DNA from: Rickettsiales bacterium | GTDB lineage: Bacteria; Pseudomonadota; Alphaproteobacteria; Rickettsiales; UBA998 | Assembly (NCBI GenBank): GCA_028279475.1 | Contig: JANQNR010000017.1 | Coordinates: forward strand, 1 to 64,000 | Length of the DNA: 64,000 nt | Direction: 5' to 3' | Shown: piece after piece, positions 35,156-43,486 of the stretch | Layout: each line of letters opens with the position of its first letter | How positions within the stretch are numbered: position 1 is the stretch's first letter | The notes under the pieces: model-generated | The model's database searches: none | Told to the model about the DNA's origin: nothing | Seen by the model: only the letters and a program-made list of their open reading frames with translations | Position numbers and translations under genes: made by a program

Positions 35156-35362
35156 CTAAATCAGAAATTCGACCAGCGAATAAAGCACCGCCCAGACCAG
35201 TAATGGCGGCAGCGCCACCCGCAATGCCAGCGTATCAGCACGCTTGAGCCGATATTTCAGCGCCTGCCGCATCCTACTAAGAGCGGTCTGAGGCACCTCT
35301 TCCGCCGTTAATTCAATTGCAAGGGTTGGGTGATAAGTGCTGAGTGGCTGCGTGTTCATCAT
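35156..35362 (-). CDS. Small C-tail membrane protein heading the dcw cluster
   Basis: 68-residue protein. A polar N-terminal half (ELTAEEVPQTALSRMRQAL) and basic segment (KYRLKRAD) are followed by a C-terminal hydrophobic helix (LPPLLVWAVLYSLVEFLI), so it should be tail-anchored with its N-terminus in the cytoplasm. GGAG lies upstream of the ATG pair. It lies between the TGGG boxes and mraZ, 18 bases from the mraZ start, so it should share the MraZ-controlled promoter. No family recognised. Confidence 0.6.
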   Translation of the reverse strand: MMNTQPLSTYHPTLAIELTAEEVPQTALSRMRQALKYRLKRADTLALRVALPPLLVWAVLYSLVEFLI

Positions 35363-35423
35363 AGAAGCTCCGTACGTTATAGGTGGCCGCGTTGCCGATA
35401 CCCTGCTGCATATTGGAACAGTT

Positions 35424-35490
35424 TGGGAATCTTTGGGATTAATTGGGATTCTATGTGCAAAACTTGGGCAGGTCAAGTGAAGTCTTGGGA
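35424..35490. promoter_or_regulatory. Phased TGGG direct repeats, probable MraZ operator
   Basis: TGGGA occurs at 35424, 35434 and 35444, exactly TGGGN-N5-TGGGN-N5-TGGGN, the arrangement known to bind MraZ. Two further copies, TGGGC at 35465 and TGGGA at 35486, continue the same helical phase at 21-base steps. The repeats are read on the plus strand, opposite to the mraZ coding strand, and lie upstream of the 68-residue gene and mraZ. Confidence 0.75.
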
Positions 35491-35577
35491 TTTTTTCAGG
35501 TTTTTTCTGCCATCATCATTGCAACAACCCGTTGTTTTTCCTATATTCAGCAAATACGCACACCAAATGCTCGAACC

Positions 35578-35586
35578 TGTGGATAA
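35578..35586 (-). promoter_or_regulatory. Consensus DnaA box
   Basis: The minus strand reads TTATCCACA, a perfect DnaA box, in the divergent region between the dcw cluster and nadA. Only one exact copy is visible, so it is more likely a regulatory site than an origin. Confidence 0.45.
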
Positions 35587-35652
35587 GTTTGTGAAATTCC
35601 CTTGTCCGGCCTGCGATTGTGTGTATGCTGCCACCCTCTAAGCAGGTAAGAA

Positions 35653-36645
35653 ATGACTCAGACGGCTGAAATAACCGGCGTCAATACGCCTCCCCCGCTC
35701 TCCACACTGGCAATGGAAGATGCCATTCATCGTATGCACGACAAGATGAACGCGGTGATTCTGGCACATTATTACCAGGATGATGACCTTCAGGACATTG
35801 CCGATTATGTGGGAGATTCGCTCGACTTGGCGCGTAAAGCTGCCGCTACCGATGCTGATGTCATTGTGTTTTGCGGCGTGAAATTTATGGCCGAAGGCGC
35901 AAAGATTCTCAGCCCGGAGAAACAAGTGCTATTACCTGATTTGGAAGCCGGCTGCTCGCTGGAATATTCCTGTGAGGCGGGCGCATTTGAAGCCTTCTGC
36001 AAGGCACATCCCGACCATCTGGTCATCAGCTATATCAACTGTTCCGCCGCCGTGAAGGCATTGACCGACATCATCGTTACCTCCACCAATGCCGAAGCCA
36101 TTATCCGCCAGATTCCAGACGATCAGCCTATTATCTTCGCTCCCGACAAGCATTTGGGCGCCTATCTCTCTAAAAAGACTGGGCGTGAGATGCTGCTATG
36201 GGATGGCTCGTGCATCGTGCATGAACGGTTTTCAGAGGCTGAATTGGTTAAGCTACGTAGCCTGCACCAAGATGCCCATACCATCGCTCACCCGGAATGT
36301 CCGGAAGCACTGCTGGCATACGCCGACCATATCGGCTCCACCTCTTCTTTACTGCACTATACAGAAGCGCACCCCGGAAAAGAATTTATCGTCCTTACCG
36401 AACCGGGCATTCTGCACCAGATGAAACAGCGTTCCCCTGGCAGTACGTTCTATCCAGTACCTGGCATGGAAGCAGGCGGGGCGTGCCTAAGCTGTAATGA
36501 CTGCCCGTACATGAAACTGAATACGATTGAAAAGCTGTACTTATGTATGCGGGATCGCGCACCGGAAATCACACTACCGACCCATCTGATGGAAGCGGCA
36601 AATAAGCCCCTCACCCGTATGCTGGAGATGTCCAAAGGCTTGTAG
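35653..36645 (+). CDS. nadA: Quinolinate synthase
   Basis: 330-residue [4Fe-4S] enzyme that condenses iminoaspartate with dihydroxyacetone phosphate in NAD synthesis. The three cluster cysteines fit: [12 protein letters not shown] near 118, the HPECPEA region near 215 and [14 protein letters not shown] near 280. Early motif [20 protein letters not shown] is typical. AGGTAAGAA precedes the ATG. nadB and nadC are not nearby. It is divergent from the dcw operon. Confidence 0.96.
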   Translation: MTQTAEITGVNTPPPLSTLAMEDAIHRMHDKMNAVILAHYYQDDDLQDIADYVGDSLDLARKAAATDADVIVFCGVKFMAEGAKILSPEKQVLLPDLEAGCSLEYSCEAGAFEAFCKAHPDHLVISYINCSAAVKALTDIIVTSTNAEAIIRQIPDDQPIIFAPDKHLGAYLSKKTGREMLLWDGSCIVHERFSEAELVKLRSLHQDAHTIAHPECPEALLAYADHIGSTSSLLHYTEAHPGKEFIVLTEPGILHQMKQRSPGSTFYPVPGMEAGGACLSCNDCPYMKLNTIEKLYLCMRDRAPEITLPTHLMEAANKPLTRMLEMSKGL

Positions 36646-36655
36646 TGCCTACCCT

Positions 36656-37279
36656 CTACTCCGCCGACGGAGTCACAGCATCCACTGCATCAGCAGGCGC
36701 AGCTTCCGTTACTTCTTCTACTACCACCGGCACTTCCGGCAATGGCTTCGGTGTATCGCTGAGAGAGCGCAGATAGAGAATCATCGCCGCCCGATCCTCC
36801 GGTTTCTTCATCCCGGCATAGGCCATTTTGGTGCCTTTCATATATTTCTTCGGCTTGGCCAGAAACTCGGAGAGTTCCTGATAGCCCCACTCACCACCAA
36901 AGGATGCCATGGCATTGGAATAAGCGTAATCGCCATGATGCCCTTTGGCGGCACCAACGACATCCCACATAGCAGGGCCGACCTTATGCGGTCCCCCTTT
37001 CTCGAAACTATGACATGCCACGCACGCCCTGGAAAGCTTCTGTCCTTTCTCGACGGTGGCTTCTTCAAAAAACAGTGCAATATTCACCGGTGCTTCCTCT
37101 TTGGGCGCACCACCTGTTGCCGGCACGTCAGCGACTTCGATCGCATAACCACGCTTCGGCTCTTCCCCGTGATGCCCGCCCTGGTCGCCGTACAGGCCAT
37201 TGACCACCAGGCTGATCGTCATGGCTACCGTTCCGGTCAGAAAAACGGAAGCGGCAATTTTGTTCCATTCAAGATTCAT
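36656..37279 (-). CDS. Membrane-anchored class I cytochrome c
   Basis: 207-residue cytochrome. An uncleaved N-terminal anchor (IAASVFLTGTVAMTISLVVNG) precedes a Gly/His/Glu-rich linker. The heme domain has CVACH at residues 86-90 and a likely Met ligand in KGTKMAYAGMKK. It ends in an Ala/Val/Glu/Pro-rich tail. The arrangement matches the CycM/cytochrome c552 type of alphaproteobacteria that carries electrons from the bc1 complex to terminal oxidase. It stands between nadA and hslU, convergent with nadA. Confidence 0.9.
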   Translation of the reverse strand: MNLEWNKIAASVFLTGTVAMTISLVVNGLYGDQGGHHGEEPKRGYAIEVADVPATGGAPKEEAPVNIALFFEEATVEKGQKLSRACVACHSFEKGGPHKVGPAMWDVVGAAKGHHGDYAYSNAMASFGGEWGYQELSEFLAKPKKYMKGTKMAYAGMKKPEDRAAMILYLRSLSDTPKPLPEVPVVVEEVTEAAPADAVDAVTPSAE

Positions 37280-37365
37280 AGCATCTCACTGTTTCATCAA
37301 TTCATCTGTACTGCATATACCGGCACCCCCGCCCCGATGCAAGCAGGACGTGCACAACGCTACTC

Positions 37366-38673
37366 TTACAGGATGAATTTCGCCAGATCTGTATCCTGCG
37401 TCATCTCTCCGACATGTTTTTGCACGTAATCGGCGTCGACATCCACCGACTCACCGCCGCGCTCGGATGCTTCAAAACTGACTTCCTCCATCAGCTTTTC
37501 CATGATGGTATGCAAGCGCCGTGCGCCGATATTTTCGATCTCACGGTTAAAGCGAGTGGCCAGCTTGGCCAGTTCCTTGACACCTTCTTCGGTATAGGTC
37601 ACCGCCACGTCTTCCGTCGCCATCAGAGCTTGGTACTGCTTGGTCAGGCTGGCTTCCGGTTCCGTGAGAATTCGCTCCATATCTTCTTCGGTCAGTGCCT
37701 TTAATTCCACACGGATCGGCAGACGTCCTTGCAATTCCGGTAATAAATCCGCCGGTTTGGCCATATGGAACGCTCCGGAGGCGATAAACAGGATATGATC
37801 GCTTTTCACCGGCCCATATTTGGTGGAGACAATCGTGCCTTCCAGCAATGGCAGCAGATCGCGCTGCACCCCTTCCCGGCTGACCTCACCGCCTTTGACA
37901 TCGGCGCGGGCGCAGACCTTGTCAATCTCGTCAATAAACACAATGCCGTCATTCTCCACCGAGGACAGGGCATCCTGCACCACCTTCTCCTGATCGAGCA
38001 ATTTTTCCGATTCCTCGCTGACCAGGATGTTATGGCTTTCGGCCACGGTCATCTTGCGGGTCTTGGTGCGCCCACCCATCGCCTTGCCCAGCATGTCGCT
38101 AAGATTCAACACCCCCATCTGACCGCCCGGCATGCCGGGAATGTCGAAGCTGTTGAACGGGCTGTCCGTGTCCGAGACTTCCAGTTCCACTTCTTTGTCA
38201 TCCAGCTCGCCTGCATGGAGCTTCTCACGAAACTTACGGCGTGTATCGGGGCTGGCAGCATCTCCGACCAGCGCATCCAGAATCCGCTCTTCCGCTGCCT
38301 CTTCGGCTTTTTCACGGACGCGCTTGTGTTCGCGCTCGCGCACCATGTTCACCGCGATTTCCACCAGGTCGCGCACGATGGATTCCACATCGCGCCCAAC
38401 ATAGCCCACCTCGGTGAACTTGGTCGCCTCGACTTTCAAAAACGGCGCATCGGCCAGCCGCGCCAGCCGCCGGGCAATCTCGGTTTTTCCGCAACCGGTC
38501 GGCCCGATCATCAGAATGTTCTTGGGTACGATCTCGTCCTGCAACGCACTCTCCACCTGCTGCCGGCGCCAGCGATTGCGCAGGGCGATGGCCACCGCTT
38601 TCTTCGCATCCTTCTGTCCGATGATATAACGATCCAGTTCGGCCACAATGGCCTGGGGGGTCAATGCACTCAT
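37366..38673 (-). CDS. hslU: ATP-dependent protease ATPase subunit HslU
   Basis: 435-residue AAA+ unfoldase. It begins [17 protein letters not shown]; Walker A is [16 protein letters not shown] near 55, the pore motif region [17 protein letters not shown] near 87, the I-domain near 110-235, and Walker [10 protein letters not shown] near 247. The C-terminus LAKFIL is the conserved tail that docks into HslV. No hslV lies next to it, although the two genes are usually adjacent. Confidence 0.96.
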   Translation of the reverse strand: MSALTPQAIVAELDRYIIGQKDAKKAVAIALRNRWRRQQVESALQDEIVPKNILMIGPTGCGKTEIARRLARLADAPFLKVEATKFTEVGYVGRDVESIVRDLVEIAVNMVREREHKRVREKAEEAAEERILDALVGDAASPDTRRKFREKLHAGELDDKEVELEVSDTDSPFNSFDIPGMPGGQMGVLNLSDMLGKAMGGRTKTRKMTVAESHNILVSEESEKLLDQEKVVQDALSSVENDGIVFIDEIDKVCARADVKGGEVSREGVQRDLLPLLEGTIVSTKYGPVKSDHILFIASGAFHMAKPADLLPELQGRLPIRVELKALTEEDMERILTEPEASLTKQYQALMATEDVAVTYTEEGVKELAKLATRFNREIENIGARRLHTIMEKLMEEVSFEASERGGESVDVDADYVQKHVGEMTQDTDLAKFIL

Positions 38674-38765
38674 GGCTGCCTATGTAGTGGAGTGCAGTTT
38701 GACATTCAAGCGGGGAAATGGTATTAATTAAGTGTTAACCTTTGAATTGGCGAGGATTTTCTATC

Positions 38766-39146
38766 ATGAAATTCCACGTAACAGTTATTGAGGCTGCGAA
38801 GAACAGGTTAGACTACAACCGCAGAGCAGCGTCTCTCCAAGCACTGTTTGGTGGCTACGAGCCTGTCTATGATGGTGAAGGAAATATAACTTTCCATTGC
38901 GATATGGACAGAGAGGATCTTGATCAACAAGAACAAATGCTTTCCCTCATGGTGCATTCCATGGAGCTAAATCTTATCATCACTGATGAGATGGGAATAC
39001 AATCATTCTTCGGGCGAGATGCAACCCGGCTCTGTTATGAAAGGACCTTAGCGGAGATCGGCAACCAGCCGCCGCAAAAGCCAAGCTTTTGTAGAAAGCT
39101 CTGCAACTGCTTCAAGTGGCTAACTGGCTCCGACACTAACGACTAG
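38766..39146 (+). CDS. Orphan hypothetical protein with its own terminator
   Basis: 126-residue soluble protein, not recognised. Contains EAAKNRLDYNRRAASLQALF and an acidic middle (DMDREDLDQQEQM), ending with a Cys-rich basic tail (FCRKLCNCFKW). I chose the ATG at 38766, preceded by GCGAGG. A rho-independent terminator overlaps its last codons, so it is a single-gene unit. Confidence 0.65.
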   Translation: MKFHVTVIEAAKNRLDYNRRAASLQALFGGYEPVYDGEGNITFHCDMDREDLDQQEQMLSLMVHSMELNLIITDEMGIQSFFGRDATRLCYERTLAEIGNQPPQKPSFCRKLCNCFKWLTGSDTND

Positions 39147-39170
39147 CCAGTCGCGTCGGGGCTTTTTTTT
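39127..39170 (+). terminator. Rho-independent terminator of the orphan gene
   Basis: GCTCCGAC (39127-39134) pairs with GTCGGGGC (39155-39162), with one G-U pair, and is followed at once by eight T (39163-39170). The stem starts within the end of the coding region. Confidence 0.8.
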
Positions 39171-39183
39171 GCGTGTTTTGCGG

Positions 39184-39215
39184 AAAAAAAGAGATGCTGC
39201 CTGGGGCAACATCTC
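39184..39215 (-). terminator. Rho-independent terminator of the minus-strand small gene
   Basis: On the minus strand GAGATG-TTGCC pairs with GGCA-CATCTC around a CCA loop (39191-39215), followed by seven T (39184-39190). It shows that something is transcribed leftward here, matching the 56-codon gene at 39239-39409. Confidence 0.85.
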
Positions 39216-39238
39216 AGTAACTACTCTATTGAAAGTGG

Positions 39239-39409
39239 CTAGACGGCTAGCCTTTGTTTAATGACATCAAGAGCAAAAACTCTAATGTCAACGTTCCTCC
39301 GACGGGAGGGTTGGGCTGCCATTGCAGCCCAGAATACCAAGCATATTACTTGGCATACCAGTAGATGCAACTGCAACCACTGGCCGTACCAGAGCTTCAG
39401 CTTCTGCAT
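39239..39409 (-). CDS. 56-codon gene with near-perfect ribosome binding site over a hairpin array
   Basis: The minus strand carries AAGGAGGTGAT, an 11-base match to the 16S 3' end, followed by ATT and ATG, then a 56-residue frame starting MQKLKLWYGQWLQLHLLVCQ and ending in TAG at 39239. The first 30 residues are hydrophobic and Trp/Cys-rich; the rest is basic. A terminator follows 24 bases later. Five hairpins (39237-39252, 39262-39290, 39296-39309, 39313-39330, 39337-39353) lie inside the transcript. Another frame (stop at about 39298) reads VVAVASTGMPSNMLGILGCN and has more ordinary codons, but it lacks a start near the ribosome binding site. It could be a membrane peptide, a peptide precursor or a dual-function RNA. 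Confidence 0.5.
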   Translation of the reverse strand: MQKLKLWYGQWLQLHLLVCQVICLVFWAAMAAQPSRRRNVDIRVFALDVIKQRLAV

Positions 39410-39555
39410 AATATCACCTCCTTGAGGTCTATACGAAATGTAAACGAAGTGGAATATAATGGATTTTTTCGCCGCACGCCAGCTAAAAACCCTCGCATTT
39501 TAATGAAGGTTATGCTATCCTTGCGGCAAGACGTTGTTTTTTAAATCTTTGTCTT

Positions 39556-39840
39556 ATGTACATCAAAGTGATGGCATTAAGTGGTCAGGCACCGGATTTC
39601 GGTGGTTTTTCAGCCGCTATTATGGAAGTAAGTTATATTGCTTCCAACGTAAATCTTCTTCCCGGTGACGAAACCGGCTCCATGGCTATGGAGGTTGAGG
39701 GGCCGGAGAGTATTTCTGAGGAGGATCAGCTTCGTGAGCTGAGCGTTCTTGCCAATGAGAACAACTTAATGCTCTTTCGTGGGCAACCGAAAATGCGGAT
39801 TGTCTACCAACCCTATCTCCCTCCTGATGTAACCGAATAA
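39556..39840 (+). CDS. Orphan acidic hypothetical protein
   Basis: 94-residue acidic protein beginning MYIKVMALSGQAPDFGGFS, with no recognised family. A strong terminator overlaps its last codons, as with the orphan gene at 38766, so each is an independent unit. Ribosome binding site is weak (no clear GGAG before the ATG). It lies between the hairpin-rich minus-strand gene and a large palindromic repeat. Confidence 0.6.
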   Translation: MYIKVMALSGQAPDFGGFSAAIMEVSYIASNVNLLPGDETGSMAMEVEGPESISEEDQLRELSVLANENNLMLFRGQPKMRIVYQPYLPPDVTE

Positions 39841-39865
39841 CACGGTTCTCAGGGGGATTTTTTTT
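39820..39865 (+). terminator. Rho-independent terminator after the 94-aa gene
   Basis: CCTCCTGA (39820-39827) pairs with TCAGGGGG (39849-39856), and AACCG/CGGTT forms an inner stem; eight T follow from 39858. Confidence 0.8.
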
Positions 39866-39910
39866 GCGCCATTCCGAACAAGCGATTAAGTGTGATCCGG
39901 AATCCAGATT

Positions 39911-40012
39911 CCCCCTCCCGTTTACGGGAGGGGGTTAGGAGGGGGGCTATCAGAAAGGTTTTCAGTATTCCAACAGCCCCCCTCCTAACCTCCCCCCGCA
40001 AGCGGGGGGAGG
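39911..40012. repeat. Compound palindromic repeat (three nested inverted repeats)
   Basis: Two perfect hairpins, CCCCCTCCCG/CGGGAGGGGG (39911-39934) and CCTCCCCCCGC/GCGGGGGGAGG (39989-40012), flank a third pair TTAGGAGGGGGGCT (39935-39948) / AGCCCCCCTCCTAA (39975-39988). Together they could fold as a cruciform. Typical of dispersed intergenic palindromes. Confidence 0.8.
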
Positions 40013-40092
40013 AAATACGACAGACTTCGACCTTCCCCCTTCGCCAAGGCTTCGGGGGACAAGTCGCCGGAGTGACGAGACAAACGCAACTG

Positions 40093-42456
40093 TTACCCCG
40101 CCGCCAGTGTTTCTGATACCGGATTGACCATCTCCTGTGACTCTCCGGCTCCTAATGTCACTGACTGACCATGATGGAACAGGGTCAGTGCGTCATCCCC
40201 TTCCAGCGTATAGCGCGTGCCATTGCTGCCAACCTCCACCTTCACTCGCTGCCCGTGGAACTGCACCTTGAATGCCAGCCCTGTCCAATGCGCGGGAAGG
40301 TAGGGCGCAAAATGCAGCGTATCGTCATACACTTCCAGCCCACCAAACCCCATCACCACGCTCATCCACGACCCGGCCATGCAGGCCGTATGCAGCCCGT
40401 ACTCGGTGTTGTGATGTAGATTGTCGATGTCCATGCGCACATTATCGCCGAATAACGCATAGGCTTTGTCGTGCAGCCCCAGCCGCGAACATTCCACACT
40501 GTAGGTGCAGGTGGAAAGCGTCGAGTCATGGGTGGTGAGCGGTTCGTAATAGTCAAGACTCGCGCGCCGCACGTCGCGATCGAATTGATGCCCCAGCAGC
40601 GCCATCGCCAGCACTACATCGGCCTGCTTGAGCACCTGATGCCGGTAGATCACCAGGGGATGGTAATGCAGCAAGAGCGGATAGTGCTCTTTCGGTGTAC
40701 CTTCAAAATCCCAGTGCGGCTTATTCAGGAACGTGTCATCCTGCGGGTGAATGCCCATCGCTTCATCCTTTGGCAGGTACATGCGCTTTGCTGCTTCCGC
40801 CCATGCGTCCGGTTCGTCATCAGCTAACCTGATTTGTTTGGCAATCCGCGCCGCATCGTCGGGGTAGGTGGACGCCAGCGCATCCAACATGTTCACTGCC
40901 GCGCGCAAATGATGCTGCGCCATGGCGTTGGTATAGAAATTATTGTCGATCATCGCTGTATATTCATCCGGACCAGTCACGCCATGAATGCAAAACGCGC
41001 CGCCCTTGCGGTCACAGAAATGGCCAATATCAATCCAGATGCGCGCCATCTCCAGCAGCATTTCTACACCATACAAACGCATGAAATGCCAATCCTGCGT
41101 TGCATTAAAATATTGTATGATGGCATAGGCAATATCGGCATTGATGTGATATTGCGCTGTGCCCGCCGGGAAATAGGCCGAGCATTCTTCACCACCGATG
41201 GTGCGCCAGGCATAGAGTGCCCCGTGCATATGCGACATCTCACGCGCGCGGGTGCGGGCAGCATCCAGAATCGAGTAACGATATTCCAGCAGCTTGCGAG
41301 CAATGCCGGGTGCGGTATAGACAAAAAACGGGATGATGTAGAGTTCGGTATCCCAGAAATAATGGCCGTCATAGCCCGGCCCGGTCAGCCCCTTGGCACC
41401 AATCGAGGAACGCCCGTCCTTGCCGCTTGATAGATAGATATGCAGCAAATTAAATCGGAACCCTTGTTGCAGCGCATCATCGCCGTCAATGACTACGTCC
41501 GCTCCCTCCCAGAACTGCTCCAGAATTTGCGTTTGCGCCGCTTCCAGGAAATCCATGCCGATCACCTGCGCATCATTGAGCGATGCATGCAGCGCCACCT
41601 GCACCGCCGCTTCTTCTCCACTCACTGCATGGTGATACGCGATATATTTTGTCAGGCGTAGGGGCTCGCCGTCCGAGAGATTAGCGGCAAAGAACATGGC
41701 AGAAGACGTGTCTGCATCGTCAGCAACATGCACCTCGCCCTGCCCATGTGAACAATGATGCACACAAGCGGAACCAATGATAAACCCGCTACCCTTGACT
41801 TCATGCACATAGGCCAGTCGGTTATTCTCCGACGTTAGCGCCAGTTGGGTCAGGCTGTCCGCCGCCGAGAGATGCCCGGCGCGCGGGTCATTGGCATCCT
41901 TGTCATGGGTCGGCAAATGACCAATGCCCAGCAGCGACTCCAGCTTTATCTCTCCGGAAAACCCAATGGGGGTGACGCTGTATTCCAGTACGATTACATG
42001 CGGGTCAGCGAGCGACACCAGGCGTTTGGTGTGAATCTCCAGTTGCCGGTGATCGTCCAGCCGCCACACTGTCCGGCGTTCGACAACGCCACGTTTGAAG
42101 TCCAGCGCCCGATGATGCGACTGCGCGCACGTAGAAGATGGTATGAAGGCTTCGCCATCAATGAACAGGCGCATCGCCTTTCCGTCCGGCGCCTGCACCA
42201 TCTTGTTATTATGGCTGGCAAAGGCGTGCGCCACCTCTTCATAGAAGATCGGTTCGCGCGCATACACACCGTTCAGATACGTCCCTTCCTGTGAAGTGGG
42301 GTTATCAGCCAGACCTTCCTCAAACGTTCCTCGCGTCCCAATATAGCCGTTTGCCAGTGAGAACAATGTTTCCGACAGGGTAAGCTGGTCGGCTTGAAGT
42401 GCGTCCTCCTCCAGTGACCATGGATGAACGGGGTAGCGGTGGGTGGTATCATTCAT
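40093..42456 (-). CDS. Glycoside hydrolase family 65 sugar phosphorylase/hydrolase
   Basis: 787-residue GH65 enzyme acting on an alpha-glucoside such as maltose, trehalose or kojibiose, by phosphorolysis or hydrolysis. An N-terminal beta-sandwich (NGYIGTRGTFEEG near 33-45) precedes the alpha/alpha barrel with KGLTGPGYDGHYFWDTE near 355 and the catalytic-acid segment HGVTGPDEYTAMIDNNF near 490-505. HHNTEYGLHTACMAG near 685 lies in the usual phosphate-loop region, favouring a phosphorylase. Substrate cannot be decided. It stands alone between repeats, without a transporter or phosphoglucomutase partner. Confidence 0.9.
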   Translation of the reverse strand: MNDTTHRYPVHPWSLEEDALQADQLTLSETLFSLANGYIGTRGTFEEGLADNPTSQEGTYLNGVYAREPIFYEEVAHAFASHNNKMVQAPDGKAMRLFIDGEAFIPSSTCAQSHHRALDFKRGVVERRTVWRLDDHRQLEIHTKRLVSLADPHVIVLEYSVTPIGFSGEIKLESLLGIGHLPTHDKDANDPRAGHLSAADSLTQLALTSENNRLAYVHEVKGSGFIIGSACVHHCSHGQGEVHVADDADTSSAMFFAANLSDGEPLRLTKYIAYHHAVSGEEAAVQVALHASLNDAQVIGMDFLEAAQTQILEQFWEGADVVIDGDDALQQGFRFNLLHIYLSSGKDGRSSIGAKGLTGPGYDGHYFWDTELYIIPFFVYTAPGIARKLLEYRYSILDAARTRAREMSHMHGALYAWRTIGGEECSAYFPAGTAQYHINADIAYAIIQYFNATQDWHFMRLYGVEMLLEMARIWIDIGHFCDRKGGAFCIHGVTGPDEYTAMIDNNFYTNAMAQHHLRAAVNMLDALASTYPDDAARIAKQIRLADDEPDAWAEAAKRMYLPKDEAMGIHPQDDTFLNKPHWDFEGTPKEHYPLLLHYHPLVIYRHQVLKQADVVLAMALLGHQFDRDVRRASLDYYEPLTTHDSTLSTCTYSVECSRLGLHDKAYALFGDNVRMDIDNLHHNTEYGLHTACMAGSWMSVVMGFGGLEVYDDTLHFAPYLPAHWTGLAFKVQFHGQRVKVEVGSNGTRYTLEGDDALTLFHHGQSVTLGAGESQEMVNPVSETLAAG

Positions 42457-42498
42457 GACGTGACCATGCCATGCAGCGGGAGAGAGGTAAAGGGGATT

Positions 42499-42651
42499 GT
42501 TAGGGGCTAGGGTATAGGGGGTAGGGTATAGTTTTTGAGTGATGATGTGAAGATCATACCATTTTCCCTTGACAAAATTCAGGGAGACTTATCAAAACTT
42601 TTCAAATTCTTATAACCTCTCATCCCTATACCCTATACCCTAGCCCCTAAC
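42499..42651. repeat. CCCTA-rich inverted repeat upstream of the GH65 gene
   Basis: Perfect 18-base arms GTTAGGGGCTAGGGTATA (42499-42516) and TATACCCTAGCCCCTAAC (42634-42651), extended by further TAGGG/CCCTA units, flank a ~117-base AT-rich centre. Same type of sequence as the repeat at 27992-28090. Confidence 0.8.
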
Positions 42652-42689
42652 CCCTAGGTTGACATCCCCCTAACCCGCCCGCTATTTTT

Positions 42690-42815
42690 AGCATTAGACC
42701 TCTTGCCTAACTGATTTTAGGCAAGCAGATACGAGGAATGCCCGCCCACAGAACCGCAGTGTATATGACATACATGAGGATTCGAGGACGGACATGACGA
42801 CGTAGATGCCGTATA
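42690..42815. repeat. Dispersed intergenic repeat upstream of leuD
   Basis: A hairpin GCCTAA/TTAGGC (42706-42723) is followed by a core reading ACGAGGAATGCC and ending GACATGACGACGTAG. The core resembles, in layout and in its ends, the reverse complement of the element at 58450-58570. I see no open frame in it. Confidence 0.45.
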
Positions 42816-42859
42816 AAATTAGTTATGCAGGAGGTCTATTCACACTTAAGGAACATCCC

Positions 42860-43474
42860 ATGCAAGCATTCACAACGCTCACCGGCATTGCCGCCCCGTT
42901 ATTGTTACAGAATGTCGATACCGACATGATTATCCCCAAGCAGTTTTTGAAGACCATCAAGCGCACTGGGCTATCGGAAGGATTGTTCTATGAAATGCGC
43001 TATGCGGTAGACGGCACGCGAATTGATGATTTTGTCTTGCATCGCCCCCCCTATGACAAGGCCGAGATTCTGGTATCCGGCGATAATTTTGGCTGTGGTT
43101 CCAGCCGGGAGCATGCGCCCTGGGCGTTGCTGGATTTCGGCATTCGCTGCATCATCGCGCCTAGCTTTGCCGATATTTTCTACAATAACTGCTTTAAAAA
43201 CGGGATTCTGCCGATTGCTCTGGCACAGGCGGAGGTGGACGCTATTGCCGAAGTGGCGGCACAGGCGGAGTTGGTCACGATTGATCTCGATGCGCAGCGG
43301 GTGCAGGCAGGTGGCCAGACCTACAGTTTTGAAGTCGATCCGTTCCGCAAGCATTGTTTGCTCAACGGGCTGGATGATATTGGACTGACCGAAGAAAAGA
43401 TCGATGCCATCGCCGCCTATGAAGACGCCGGGCGACGTCAGGCGCCGTGGCTCTATGCGGCGGAGGACGCGTAA
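42860..43474 (+). CDS. leuD: 3-isopropylmalate dehydratase small subunit
   Basis: 204-residue small subunit that, with LeuC, isomerises isopropylmalate in leucine synthesis. The swivel-domain motifs [16 protein letters not shown] near 18 and [17 protein letters not shown] near 75-92 are intact. I chose the ATG at 42860 with AAGGA upstream; an earlier in-frame start lies inside repeat-like sequence. leuC is not in the window. Confidence 0.95.
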   Translation: MQAFTTLTGIAAPLLLQNVDTDMIIPKQFLKTIKRTGLSEGLFYEMRYAVDGTRIDDFVLHRPPYDKAEILVSGDNFGCGSSREHAPWALLDFGIRCIIAPSFADIFYNNCFKNGILPIALAQAEVDAIAEVAAQAELVTIDLDAQRVQAGGQTYSFEVDPFRKHCLLNGLDDIGLTEEKIDAIAAYEDAGRRQAPWLYAAEDA

Positions 43475-43486
43475 AACGCATAGAAA

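Noticed and set aside
35363-35652. Possible replication origin between dcw and nadA
   Set aside because: Only one DnaA box, no cluster of boxes and no dnaA, gidA or hemE-type neighbours.
37765-38727. 320-codon open frame on the plus strand
   Set aside because: It is antisense to hslU, whose full set of motifs is intact; the composition is a mirror of that gene.
39190-39360. Row of hairpins considered as a CRISPR array or attC sites
   Set aside because: The stems differ in sequence and spacing, with no repeated unit and no cas or integron integrase gene nearby.
39411-39424. Plus strand TATCACCTCCTT resembles the 3' end of 16S rRNA
   Set aside because: No rRNA sequence precedes it. Read on the other strand it is simply a strong Shine-Dalgarno in front of the 56-codon gene.
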